Positions 56,514 to 64,000 of a stretch of 64,000 bases of DNA are shown piece after piece (the stretch's first letter is position 1; the number at the start of each line of letters is the position of its first letter). Origin of the DNA: Nocardioides renjunii (GTDB lineage: Bacteria; Actinomycetota; Actinomycetes; Propionibacteriales; Nocardioidaceae); contig NZ_CP141058.1 in the NCBI RefSeq assembly GCF_034661175.1, forward strand, positions 434,001 to 498,000. Direction: 5' to 3'. The notes beneath the pieces were generated by a model. The model saw nothing but the letters and a program-made list of their open reading frames with translations, did not search any database and was not told the origin of the DNA. A program made the position numbers and the translations under genes.

Positions 56514-58148
56514 ATGAGACGCATCGCCGGTCTCCTGCTGCTCGCCGCCGGGCCGGTGCTCGTGCTCGGCGTGCTCTTCGTCCTCCCGGTCACCGGCATG
56601 GTCGCCGAGGGCTTCTTCGTCGACGGACGCTTCGCCCCGGGCGCCGTGCTCGAGGTCCTGGCGCGACCGCGCGTGCACCGCGTCGCGTGGTTCACCGTGT
56701 GGACGTCGGGCGCCGCGACCCTCTTCTCCGTCGTGCTCGGGCTCCCGGCGGCGTACGCCCTGCACCGCCTCGCGCTGCCGGGACGGGCCGCGGTCCGGGC
56801 CGCCCTCCTCGTCCCGTTCGTGCTGCCCACGGTCGTGGTGGGCGTCGCGTTCCGCCAGCTGCTGGGGGAGGGGGGGCCGCTGGGGTTCCTCGACCTCGAC
56901 GGGACGCCGGTCGCGATCGTGTGCGGGCTGGTGTTCTTCAACGTCGCGGTGGTCGTGCGCACGGTCGGCGTCGCGTGGGAGTCGCTCGACCCCCGGCCGG
57001 GGCAGGCGGCGGCCGCCCTCGGCGCCTCGCCGTGGCAGGTCCTGCGCACCGTGACGCTGCCGGCGCTGCGGCCGGCCATCGTCGGCGCCGCGAGCATCGT
57101 CTTCCTCTTCTGCGCCACGGCGTTCGGCATCGTGCTGACCCTCGGCGGCGTCCGCTACGCCACGGTCGAGACCGAGATCTACCTGCTGACCACGACGATC
57201 TTCGACCTCCAGGCCGCCGCGGCGCTGTCGGTGCTGCAGATCGTCGTCGTGGTCGGGCTCCTGGCCCTCGCCGCGCGGCTGCGCGCCACGCCCGACCCGA
57301 CGGCCCACCGCACGGCCACCCCCGCGCGCGCCGTACGCCGCGGTGACGCCCCGGTCGTGGTCGCGACGCTGCTGGTGCTCGGCGCGATGCTGCTGCCGAT
57401 CCTCACCCTGGTGGCCGGGTCGCTCACCGTCGGCGACGGCTGGGGGCTCGACAACTACCGCGCCCTGACGACCGCGGGCGACAACCAGGCGCTGCTGGTG
57501 CCGGTGACCTCGGCGCTGGTGACCAGCCTCCGCACCGCGGTCGACGCGACGTGGATGGCGCTGCTGGTCGGCGTCGTCGTCTCGCTCGTCGTCACCCGCC
57601 GCTCGCACTCGGTCGCCGAGCGCCGCGTCCGCTCCACCCTCGACGGCTTCTTCATGCTCCCGCTCGGGGTCAGCGCCGTGACGCTGGGGTTCGGCTTCCT
57701 CATCACCCTCGACCAGCCGCCGCTCGACCTGCGCGACTCCGCGCTGCTCGTGCCGATGGCGCAGGCGCTGGTCGCGCTGCCGCTGGTCGTCCGGACCCTG
57801 ACGCCGGTGCTCGGCGGCATCGACGACCGCCAGCGGCAGGCGGCCGCGTCGCTGGGGGCGTCCGCGTGGCGCACCCTGCTGACCGTGGACCTGCCGGTGG
57901 TGTGGAAGCCGATGCTCGCGGCCAGCGGCTTCGCCTTCGCCGCGTCGCTGGGCGAGTTCGGCGCGACGTCGTTCCTGGCCCGCGACGACGACCCGACCCT
58001 GCCGGTCGTGATCTTCCGGCTGATCGGGCACCCCGGCGAGATGAACTACGGCATGGCGCTGGCGGCGTCCGTCGTGCTGGCCGCCGCCACCGCCGCGGTG
58101 ATGGTCGCCGTCGAGCGGCTGCGCGTGCCCGGAGTGGGGGCGTTCTGA
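56514..58148 (+). CDS. thiP: Thiamine ABC transporter permease
   Basis: 544-residue double-length permease with about 12 membrane helices and two EAA loops (AAAALGASPWQVLRTVTLPAL at about 163-180 and AAASLGASAWRTLLTVDLPVV at about 440-460). The two halves repeat the same fold, as in ThiP and iron(III) permeases. It begins 10 bases after the thiB stop and its stop overlaps the thiQ start (TGATG). Confidence 0.9.
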   Translation: MRRIAGLLLLAAGPVLVLGVLFVLPVTGMVAEGFFVDGRFAPGAVLEVLARPRVHRVAWFTVWTSGAATLFSVVLGLPAAYALHRLALPGRAAVRAALLVPFVLPTVVVGVAFRQLLGEGGPLGFLDLDGTPVAIVCGLVFFNVAVVVRTVGVAWESLDPRPGQAAAALGASPWQVLRTVTLPALRPAIVGAASIVFLFCATAFGIVLTLGGVRYATVETEIYLLTTTIFDLQAAAALSVLQIVVVVGLLALAARLRATPDPTAHRTATPARAVRRGDAPVVVATLLVLGAMLLPILTLVAGSLTVGDGWGLDNYRALTTAGDNQALLVPVTSALVTSLRTAVDATWMALLVGVVVSLVVTRRSHSVAERRVRSTLDGFFMLPLGVSAVTLGFGFLITLDQPPLDLRDSALLVPMAQALVALPLVVRTLTPVLGGIDDRQRQAAASLGASAWRTLLTVDLPVVWKPMLAASGFAFAASLGEFGATSFLARDDDPTLPVVIFRLIGHPGEMNYGMALAASVVLAAATAAVMVAVERLRVPGVGAF

Positions 58149-59167
58149 TGGCGCTCTCGCTGCGCGACGTGTCGGTCCGCTACGGCGACACCGTCGCCGT
58201 CGACGGGGTCTCGCTCGACCTGGCCGCCGGCCAGGTGCTGGCGGTCCTCGGCCCGTCGGGGTGCGGCAAGTCCACGCTCCTGCGCGCGGTCGCGGGGCTC
58301 GAGCCGCTCTCGTCGGGCTCGATGTCGTGGGCGGGGGAGGACCTCGGCGGAACGCCGACCCACAAGCGCGGCTTCGCCCTGATGTTCCAGGACGGCCAGC
58401 TCTTCGCGCACCTCACCGTCGCCCGCAACGTCGCCTACGCCCTCCGGCTGCGACGTACGCCCTCAGCGCGCGTCGCGGCCCGGGTGCGCGAGCTGCTGGC
58501 GCTGGTCGGGCTGGCGGGCTACGACGACCGGCTGCCCGGCACCCTCTCCGGCGGGGAGCGCCAGCGGGTCGCCCTCGCCCGCGCGCTGGCGGTGGAGCCG
58601 CGCCTGATCCTGCTCGACGAGCCGCTGTCCGCGCTCGACAAGACGCTGCGCGAGCGGCTGGCGGGCGACCTGCGCGAGATCCTCCGCACCGCCGGCACCA
58701 CCGCGCTCCTCGTCACCCACGACCACGAGGAGGCCTTCGCGCTGGCCGACCGGCTCGCGGTGATGCGCGACGGCCGGGTCGTGCAGGGCGGGGCGATCGA
58801 CGAGGTCTGGCGTGCGCCGGTCGACGAGGAGACGGCCCTCTTCCTCGGCTACGCCCGCGTCCTGCGCGGCGAGGCGGCCGCCCGCGTGCTGGCAGCGGGC
58901 GGGCTCCCGGCGGCGCCCGCGGTCGCCGTACGCCGCTCCTCCCTCGTGCTCGACCCGTCCGGTCCCGTGGAGGCGGCCGTCGAGTCGGCGCGGGTGACGC
59001 CGGAGCAGGTGCGCCTCGTCGTGGTCGCCGACGGCGTGGGCACCGTGGACGCCGTGGCGCCCCTGGGCAGCCGCGCCGCGCCGGGGGACCGGGTCCGGCT
59101 GGGCGTGGACGTGACACGGCTCGCCGTCCTGCCGACCGGGACGGGGGTTGACCCGTCCCTAGACTGA
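58148..59167 (+). CDS. thiQ: Thiamine ABC transporter ATPase with TOBE-like tail
   Basis: 339 residues. Walker A GPSGCGKST (about 36-44), Q-loop QDGQLFAHL, signature LSGGERQRVALARAL (about 130-144), Walker B LILLDEPLSALD, and H-loop THDHEEA. The last 100 residues (RGEAAARVLAAGG and VRRSSLVLDP, VTPEQVRLVVV) are TOBE-like and longer than in E. coli ThiQ, so it could respond to the substrate. It starts one base into the thiP stop (TGATG). The stop is followed by a -10-like TAGACT that belongs to the next gene. Confidence 0.9.
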   Translation: MALSLRDVSVRYGDTVAVDGVSLDLAAGQVLAVLGPSGCGKSTLLRAVAGLEPLSSGSMSWAGEDLGGTPTHKRGFALMFQDGQLFAHLTVARNVAYALRLRRTPSARVAARVRELLALVGLAGYDDRLPGTLSGGERQRVALARALAVEPRLILLDEPLSALDKTLRERLAGDLREILRTAGTTALLVTHDHEEAFALADRLAVMRDGRVVQGGAIDEVWRAPVDEETALFLGYARVLRGEAAARVLAAGGLPAAPAVAVRRSSLVLDPSGPVEAAVESARVTPEQVRLVVVADGVGTVDAVAPLGSRAAPGDRVRLGVDVTRLAVLPTGTGVDPSLD

Positions 59168-59172
59168 CGCCC

Positions 59173-60219
59173 GTGTACAGACCGGCCTATGCCCTGCTCG
59201 TGGGAGTCGCCGCCACCATGGGTGTGCTGGCGGTGACCGCTGCGCTGGTGCTCGACCGGCCCCTCGTCGACCCGGAGGGCTTCCTCGGCCCGTCGTGGCT
59301 GCGGCTGCCGCTGCTGGTCTTCGGCGCCTTCCTGCTCGACCTGCTCCCGCGGACGCTCTACGCCTCGAAGATGAAGCCCGCGCTGATGCCCGACATCGTG
59401 CGCGAGCGGATCCGCACCCACTGGGACCGCGAGCGGATCGTGCTGGTCGTCCTCGGCCTGGTCTGCTTCTACATCACCTACGTCTGCTACCGGAACCTCA
59501 AGTCCTTCCTGCCCTTCATCATGGGCGAGGACAAGTACGACCGTGAGCTGCACCTGGTCGACCGGGCGCTGATGTTCGGCCACGAGCCCGCGACGATCCT
59601 CCACACGATCTTCGGCACCGGCATCTCGGCGCACTTCCTCTCCACGATCTACCTGTGGTTCCTGCCGCTCGTCCCGCTGGCGCTCGCCGCCTGGCTGGTG
59701 TGGTCGCGCAACATCACCTTCGGCTACTGGTTCGCCACCTCGCAGTGCCTGGCGTGGTCGCTCGGCACGGCGTCCTACTACGCACTGCCGACCCTCGGCC
59801 CCGGCTTCCAGTACTCCTACCTCTACGTCGACCTCCCGGCCACGGGGTCCAGCGCGCTGATGGAGTCGTTGTTCTACGGACGCAAGGGCGTGATCCGCGA
59901 CGGCGCGGAGGGTGCCGTGCAGTCGGTCGCCGGCTTCGCGTCCCTGCACGTCGCCATCACCCTGCTGGTGGCGCTGATGGTGCAGTACACGCTGCGCAAC
60001 CGGGTCCTCCACATCATCTTCTGGGCCAACTTCGCGATCACCGTCGTCGCCACCCTCTACTTCGGTTGGCACTACATCGCCGACGACCTCGCCGGGGTCG
60101 TCATCGCCCTCTTCGCCTTCTGGCTCGGGGGGCTCGCCAGCGGGCAGAAGTTCGACAGACGGGGCTTGGCCTCCCATCCCACCTCGACGACGAGCCAGGT
60201 GCCGGTCGACGTGGAGTAG
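59173..60219 (+). CDS. PAP2-superfamily membrane enzyme (inositol-phosphotransferase-like)
   Basis: 348 residues with six to eight predicted membrane helices. The active-site motifs are of the AUR1/IPC-synthase group: GFASLHVAITLLVAL (SLHV, about 256-270) and FGWHYIADDLAGV (HxxxD, about 297-309). The Lys/Arg motif precedes them in the N-terminal half. Probably transfers or removes a phosphoryl-alcohol head group on the outer membrane face. TAGACT lies 7 bases before GTG 59173. It is the second PAP2 protein in the window. A type B repeat follows its stop. Confidence 0.82.
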   Translation: MYRPAYALLVGVAATMGVLAVTAALVLDRPLVDPEGFLGPSWLRLPLLVFGAFLLDLLPRTLYASKMKPALMPDIVRERIRTHWDRERIVLVVLGLVCFYITYVCYRNLKSFLPFIMGEDKYDRELHLVDRALMFGHEPATILHTIFGTGISAHFLSTIYLWFLPLVPLALAAWLVWSRNITFGYWFATSQCLAWSLGTASYYALPTLGPGFQYSYLYVDLPATGSSALMESLFYGRKGVIRDGAEGAVQSVAGFASLHVAITLLVALMVQYTLRNRVLHIIFWANFAITVVATLYFGWHYIADDLAGVVIALFAFWLGGLASGQKFDRRGLASHPTSTTSQVPVDVE

Positions 60220-60251
60220 GTGGTCGGGGGTCTGTTGGTGCTCTGGGGTCT

Positions 60252-60326
60252 GGAGTCCCCGGATATCCGGTGACCACCGTGCCTACAGGTAGAGGTCTCC
60301 ACCTCGAAGTACGCAACTCGGGTGCG
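60252..60326 (-). repeat. Bipartite palindromic repeat, type B
   Basis: On the minus strand: GCACCCGAGTTGCGTACTTC, AGGTGGAGACCTCTACCT, then GGTCACCGGATATCCGGGGAC. It separates two convergent genes and starts 9 bases before the stop of the AbiEi-like gene. Confidence 0.85.
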
Positions 60327-60335
60327 AACTCCGGG

Positions 60336-61304
60336 TCAGCCCCTCTTGAGGCCCCGGCCCGCCAGCACCCTGCGGATGCGCGTCGCCAGGAGCTCCGGCC
60401 GGTCGAGGTCGGCCCACGTGACCCGCAGGCACACCCACCCGGTCAGCAGGCAGACCAGCTCCTGGCGCTTCTTCTCGCGCATGAGGAACTCGTCGAGCGA
60501 CTCACCCGGGAGCCGGTGCCGCTCGTACTTGGCGCGGCCGTCGAACTCGAGGAACACCTCGAGCTCCGGCCAGGCGAAGTCGAGGCGCGCCACGACGTTG
60601 CCCCACTCGTCGCGCACCACGACCTGCGGCTCGGGCCGCGGCAGGCCGTAGAGGTAGGCGACATAGCTGAACCGGTCCTCGCCCACCGACTCCAGCCGCC
60701 CGTCGGCCAGGCGCAGGACCACGTGGGCGGTGAGGCTCCCCGGCCACGACCGGTGCTCCTCGACCTGCGCTGCGAACTCCTCGAGGCTCATCGCTCCGGC
60801 GTGCAGCAGCCGGTTCACGACGACCAGTGCGGCCTCCACGCCGGCGACCGTGGTGACCTCGAACGCCGACCGCGCAGCGCTGCTCACCAGCACGCCGTTG
60901 ACCACCTCGACCTCGTCCGGCGTCAGGACGCCGCGGTGCGGCACCCAGTCCTGCTGGCGCCTGCCGGCCCGCTCCGGGTGCTCACGAGTGGTGTGCACGA
61001 CGTCGAGCGGGAACCCCCACACGGGCACGCCGCGCTCGACGACAGACGTGGCGTGCGTCAGGACCGTCGCCTCGTGCGCACGCGCCAGGACGGCCCTCGC
61101 CAGGAGGCGGTGCCGGTCCTCGGGAGAGCAGGACTCCCAGACGTCGGCGGTCACGTAGGCGCCGTACCGGATGCGGCGGAGGACCTTCGTACGGACGAGG
61201 CGGTCGACGTGGGTGTCGCTCATCCCGCTCGCGAGGAGGTCGCGGCGGAGGTGGACGAGCCCGGTCAGGTCACGGGCGGTCGGAGGCGGGGTCGGTGGTC
61301 TCAT
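60336..61304 (-). CDS. AbiEi-antitoxin-like protein with DUF559 endonuclease-fold domain
   Basis: 322 residues. The N-terminal 60 resemble the AbiEi winged helix (DLLASGMSDTHVDRLVRTKVLRRIRYGAYV), followed by a middle region with VLTHATSVVERGVPVWGFPLD. The C-terminal 110 are DUF559 (VARLDFAWPELEVFLEFDGRAKYE with the Vsr/PD-(D/E)xK-like acidic residues, then REKKRQELVCLLTGW). Many actinobacteria carry this protein without an AbiEii toxin, and none is seen here. The gene is bracketed by two type B repeats pointing away from it. Function is unproven: regulator or nuclease-like. Confidence 0.75.
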   Translation of the reverse strand: MRPPTPPPTARDLTGLVHLRRDLLASGMSDTHVDRLVRTKVLRRIRYGAYVTADVWESCSPEDRHRLLARAVLARAHEATVLTHATSVVERGVPVWGFPLDVVHTTREHPERAGRRQQDWVPHRGVLTPDEVEVVNGVLVSSAARSAFEVTTVAGVEAALVVVNRLLHAGAMSLEEFAAQVEEHRSWPGSLTAHVVLRLADGRLESVGEDRFSYVAYLYGLPRPEPQVVVRDEWGNVVARLDFAWPELEVFLEFDGRAKYERHRLPGESLDEFLMREKKRQELVCLLTGWVCLRVTWADLDRPELLATRIRRVLAGRGLKRG

Positions 61305-61396
61305 CACCAGGGGTGACTGCCCGTCGCCGGAGCCGGCTACGCAGCCTTGGAGAGATCTGTGGACAACGCGGGCTCGGCCTCGGTCGGCCCGAGCTT

Positions 61397-61469
61397 TGCA
61401 CCCGAGTTCCGTGCTTCGAGGTCGAGATCTCTGCCTGTAACCCCGGCGGTCACCGGATATCCGGTGACC
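61397..61469 (+). repeat. Bipartite palindromic repeat, type B
   Basis: TGCACCCGAGTTCCGTGCTT, AGGTCGAGATCTCTGCCT (palindrome with two changes), then GGCGGTCACCGGATATCCGG and TGACCGCC, which gives the longest second palindrome in the window. It lies between divergent genes. Confidence 0.85.
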
Positions 61470-61563
61470 GCCCCCGCGAATGACAGTGGTGTGGTTCGGA
61501 ATGATAGGGATGTCATTCGTCAAGCGGACACGCCGCACGAAGGTGAAATAGTTGGGGAAAGAG

Positions 61564-61592
61564 TTCCCAGTGTGACGAAAGTTGACTAGCGT
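61564..61592 (+). promoter_or_regulatory. Candidate promoter of the NlpC/P60 gene
   Basis: TTCCCA (61564-61569), 17 bases, TAGCGT (61587-61592). The transcript would start near 61599 and leave a leader of about 54 bases. Direct repeats AAGTTGAC at 61579-61586 and 61598-61605 flank the -10 and could bind a regulator. Confidence 0.35.
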
Positions 61593-61602
61593 GCCGGAAG
61601 TT

Positions 61603-61630
61603 GACCGTGCGGTGGGGAAGCCGCACGGTC
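61603..61630 (+). promoter_or_regulatory. Leader hairpin upstream of the NlpC/P60 gene
   Basis: GACCGTGCGG (61603-61612), loop TGGGGAAG, CCGCACGGTC (61621-61630): a perfect 10-bp stem starting at the predicted 5' end of the message. The ribosome site GAGGGG follows at about 61642. It could stabilise the mRNA or be a regulatory element. The sequence lacks the hallmarks of the c-di-AMP riboswitch. Confidence 0.45.
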
Positions 61631-61652
61631 CCGAGACCCTTGAGGGGAACCC

Positions 61653-63194
61653 GTGCCGTTCGCACCGCTCGACCCGACACCTGCGCCGCGTCGTACGACG
61701 TCACGCTGGGCGACCGCGGGCGTGCTGGTCGTCGGACTCGCGCTCGGCGGCCACGGCGTCGCCTTCGCCGACAACGCGTCCGAGGACGCCGCGCCCAGCC
61801 GCTCCGACGTCGACGCCGCCGAGCAGGACGCCGCCGACAAGGGCCGCGACGTGGCGGACGTGCAGGCCGACCTGATCCGCGCCAACCTCTCGCTCGAGTC
61901 GGCCGGCGACGCCGCCGCCCATGCCGCCGAGGCCTACAACGGCGCCCGCTGGCGGGCCGAGCAGGCACGGCAGGACGCCCGCGCTGCGGACGTGGTGGCG
62001 ACGTCGGCCCGCGAGGACGTGGACGCCCAGCGCGAGCTGTACGCCGACACCGTCGTGCGCTCCTACGAGGAGGCCTCGCAGGTCCAGGGCCTCGCTGCGG
62101 TGGTCGAGGCCGACGGCATCGAGTCGCTCATCGACACGACGGTCACGATGGGCAACACCTCCGACGCGCTCGACGACCAGTACGACGCCTTCATCGCCGC
62201 CTCGGCCGTCGCCGAGGTCACCTCCGCGACCGCGACACGGGCCGCCGAGCGCGCCGCGGCCGCGGAGCTGGAGGCAGAGCAGGCCAACGCAGCTGCCGCC
62301 GCGGCCGAAGCCGATGCCGGTGCGCAGGCCGAGTCGATCGCCGCCACCAAGACCGCGCTCATCGCCGAGCTGGCCGAGCTGCAGGGCGTCAGCGTACGCC
62401 TGGCCGAGCGCCGCCAGTCCGCGCTCGAGGAGGCCGCCGCCGAGGCCGCCGCCGAGGCGGCGCAGGCCGAGGCCGAAGCGCTGGCCGCGCAGCAGGAGCA
62501 GGAGGAGCAGCCGACGCCCACGGTCACGCCGACGCCTACTCCGGCGGTGAACCCGACGCCGACGCCGACGCCGACGCCTAGCGCGACGCCGACCCCCATT
62601 CCGACGCCCGTCCCGACGGTCACTCCGACCCCGACGCAAGCGCCGACCCCGACCCCCACTCCGACACCGAGCGCGACGCCCACGCCGACCGCGACGCCGA
62701 CCCCGACGCCCACCGCGACGCCGACGCCCACCGCGACCCCCACCGCGACACCCACAGCGACACCCACGCCCACCGCGACACCGACGCCGGTCCCCACGCC
62801 GACGCCGACGGCCACCCCGGTCCCGGCCGCGGGTGACGCGTCCGCGGCGATCGCCTTCGCGCGGTCGCAGATCGGCAAGCCGTACCGCTACGGCGCCGCG
62901 GGTCCCGACTCCTGGGACTGCTCGGGCCTCACCTCCGCGGCGTGGGCCCGCGCGGGCAAGACGCTGCCGCACTACTCGGTCGCGCAGTACACCCAGTCGA
63001 CCCGCATCGCCGCCAGCCAGCTCGCGCCGGGCGACCTCGTGTTCTGGGGCTCGTCGAGCAACCCGAGCTCGATCTACCACGTGGCGATCTACATCGGCGA
63101 CGGCCAGATCATCCACGCGCCGCGCACCGGTCGCAACGTCAGCCAGGAGTCGATGTACTACTGGCGCGCGCCCAACTTCTTCGCCCGCCCGTAG
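61653..63194 (+). CDS. NlpC/P60 cell-wall hydrolase with coiled coil and Pro-Thr linker
   Basis: 513-residue secreted protein. Signal peptide of about 40 residues with cleavage near VAFA-D. Residues about 45-285 are a helical coiled coil rich in Ala and Glu. Residues about 289-388 are a low-complexity linker of TPTP, ATPT and PTPS repeats. The C-terminal NlpC/P60 peptidase (about 395-513) has the catalytic Cys in [13 protein letters not shown] (about 422) and His in [10 protein letters not shown]. The layout matches RipA-type D,L-endopeptidases that cut stem peptides during division. GTG 61653 with GAGGGG about 6 bases upstream. Confidence 0.88.
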   Translation: MPFAPLDPTPAPRRTTSRWATAGVLVVGLALGGHGVAFADNASEDAAPSRSDVDAAEQDAADKGRDVADVQADLIRANLSLESAGDAAAHAAEAYNGARWRAEQARQDARAADVVATSAREDVDAQRELYADTVVRSYEEASQVQGLAAVVEADGIESLIDTTVTMGNTSDALDDQYDAFIAASAVAEVTSATATRAAERAAAAELEAEQANAAAAAAEADAGAQAESIAATKTALIAELAELQGVSVRLAERRQSALEEAAAEAAAEAAQAEAEALAAQQEQEEQPTPTVTPTPTPAVNPTPTPTPTPSATPTPIPTPVPTVTPTPTQAPTPTPTPTPSATPTPTATPTPTPTATPTPTATPTATPTATPTPTATPTPVPTPTPTATPVPAAGDASAAIAFARSQIGKPYRYGAAGPDSWDCSGLTSAAWARAGKTLPHYSVAQYTQSTRIAASQLAPGDLVFWGSSSNPSSIYHVAIYIGDGQIIHAPRTGRNVSQESMYYWRAPNFFARP

Positions 63195-63203
63195 CGGGCA
63201 CTG

Positions 63204-63279
63204 TGCACCCGAGTTCCGTGCTTATAGGTCGAGATCTCTACCTGTGAGCACGGTGGTCACCGGATATCCGGGGACCGCC
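63204..63279 (+). repeat. Bipartite palindromic repeat, type B
   Basis: TGCACCCGAGTTCCGTGCTT, AGGTCGAGATCTCTACCT, then GGTCACCGGATATCCGGGGA and CCGCC. It lies 10 bases after the NlpC/P60 stop, between that gene and the convergent sulfotransferase. Confidence 0.85.
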
Positions 63280-63316
63280 GAGGGAGCAGGCAAGCAGGCA
63301 AGCCCCCACCCCCGGC

Positions 63317-64000
63317 TCAGCGCACCTTCCGCCCGAACCGCGCCGCCAGCTCGGCGGGGTCCAGCTCCCCGTCCAGCACCAGCCGGGTCGGCCAGGCCGA
63401 GGTGTCGATCCCGGAGAGCTCCTCGAAGAGGGCGAGGTCCTTGGCGTAGACCTCCGCGACCCGGGCGAGGTCGTCGGCGGTCGGGGCCGTGCCGGGGACC
63501 TGCTCGGCCCCGGCGTGCCAGTTCTTCAGCGGCGGCACGCGCTCGAAGCTCGGCAGGTCGAGGAAGTCGGTGGTGCGGTGGATGGTCGCCTCGAAGTCGC
63601 CGAGCATCTCGCGCAGCTCGAGCAGCAGCCACTGCTGGCGGTCGAAGAGCTCGAAGCCGCGCTGCAGCTGCTCGCCGTAGAACCCCCGCGCGAGGCCGGT
63701 CATGTGCCGCCACCGCATGGTGCGGACGTCGTCGGGCACCGCGTCGGGAAGCGAGGTGTGCGGCCACTCGGTGAGGAAGTCGGGCCAGTCGGGCCAGGCG
63801 AGGTTGCGCGAGCGCAGCATCACCCAGTGGGAGAACAGCCGCTCGAGCGGGTCGCGGAACACCGCGACCAGCGGCATGTCCGGTTTGTAGGCCCGCATCC
63901 GCTCGAGCGCGCGCGGCCAGTAGAGATAGGTCGGGCTGGCGTCGCCGAGCAGGCGGTGGACCGGCGCGCGCCGCGGCGCGGTGTAGTCGCGGGCGTAGTC
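63317..64000 (-). CDS. Sulfotransferase-family protein (5' end outside the window)
   Basis: 228 residues are visible; the frame is open to the right edge so the start lies beyond it. The visible N-terminal part reads LGDASPTYLYWPRALERM, then the PAPS 3'-phosphate-binding motif VFRDPLERLFSHWVMLRSR (about 47-65 of the visible part), and later WLLLELREML. Transfers sulfate from PAPS to an alcohol or amine, possibly a glycolipid. The 5'-phosphosulfate-binding loop would be in the missing part. It is convergent with the NlpC/P60 gene. Confidence 0.82.
   Translation of the reverse strand, partial: DYARDYTAPRRAPVHRLLGDASPTYLYWPRALERMRAYKPDMPLVAVFRDPLERLFSHWVMLRSRNLAWPDWPDFLTEWPHTSLPDAVPDDVRTMRWRHMTGLARGFYGEQLQRGFELFDRQQWLLLELREMLGDFEATIHRTTDFLDLPSFERVPPLKNWHAGAEQVPGTAPTADDLARVAEVYAKDLALFEELSGIDTSAWPTRLVLDGELDPAELAARFGRKVR

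Larger units (their letters stand above)
61305..61652. other. Intergenic region with repeat, promoter and leader hairpin
   Basis: No gene is seen in these 348 bases. They hold the type B repeat at 61397-61469, a promoter at 61564-61592 for the NlpC/P60 gene, and a leader hairpin at 61603-61630. Confidence 0.5.

Noticed and set aside
60336..61304. Complete AbiE toxin-antitoxin system
   Set aside because: Only the AbiEi-like part is present; no nucleotidyltransferase AbiEii toxin gene lies on either side.
61481..61652. c-di-AMP (ydaO-type) riboswitch before the NlpC/P60 gene
   Set aside because: The hydrolase class and two GGGGAA motifs suggested it, but the conserved GGGGTGAATC and CCCGAACCCGTCAGCT-like blocks are missing and the leader is too short.
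62510..62830. Tandem DNA repeat as a CRISPR or origin iteron
   Set aside because: It is inside the NlpC/P60 gene and codes for a Pro-Thr linker in frame.

Overview
This is high-GC actinobacterial DNA, most like the Nocardioidaceae (Nocardioides and relatives). That rests on third-position G/C bias, many GTG starts, a TANNNT motif 6-7 bases before many starts (leaderless mRNAs), a sigma-B-type factor with several GAF-ANTAR regulators, an F420-type flavin-independent oxidoreductase and a fused isobutyryl-CoA mutase. The genus is inferred from family content only. No tRNA, rRNA, transposase, phage gene or CRISPR array was seen.

Layout. (1) 1-4.4 kb: a tight operon of a cellulose-synthase-like GT2, a HlyD-like anchor and a GH81 beta-1,3-glucanase lipoprotein, probably making and trimming a beta-glucan. 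(2) 4.4-12.7 kb: an ArsR repressor translationally coupled to an unusual SRPBCC-alpha/beta-hydrolase fusion, a VOC protein, a large LuxR-type ATPase regulator, a frameshifted gene remnant, a glutaredoxin and an alditol oxidase. (3) 12.7-28 kb: mostly single genes, including aldose epimerase, response regulators, an ECF sigma factor with an NTF2 tail, a DD-carboxypeptidase, a second ArsR-SRPBCC unit, a rhomboid protease, HAD phosphatase, ANTAR proteins, an F420 oxidoreductase and a PAP2 phosphatase. (4) 28-37.7 kb: an alcohol dehydrogenase / haem-oxygenase-like diiron protein / CDGSH operon converging on a seven-gene operon (four glycosyltransferases, SRPBCC, carotenoid-desaturase-like flavoprotein, methyltransferase) in which all six junctions overlap by exactly 4 bases. 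This is the best candidate for an undescribed biosynthetic system. (5) 37.8-48 kb: a stress-signalling stretch with three ANTAR proteins, an AraC regulator, a sigma-B/F/G factor, an amine-oxidase-like flavoprotein, a SurA-like lipoprotein and a receiver/response regulator/MASE1-type kinase group. (6) 48-55.3 kb: icmF with a MarR regulator and a BtuF-like protein, a truncated aldehyde dehydrogenase, an ElaA acetyltransferase and an esterase. (7) 55.3-64 kb: a TPP riboswitch with thiBPQ, a PAP2 membrane enzyme, an AbiEi/DUF559 protein, an NlpC/P60 hydrolase with a Pro-Thr linker and a sulfotransferase cut by the window edge.

Between genes are eight copies of a bipartite palindromic repeat of about 75 bases. 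They share one palindrome centred on GGATATCC but carry either of two different first hairpins. A separate 54-base hairpin occurs twice in tandem between the two convergent operons at 30.7 kb.
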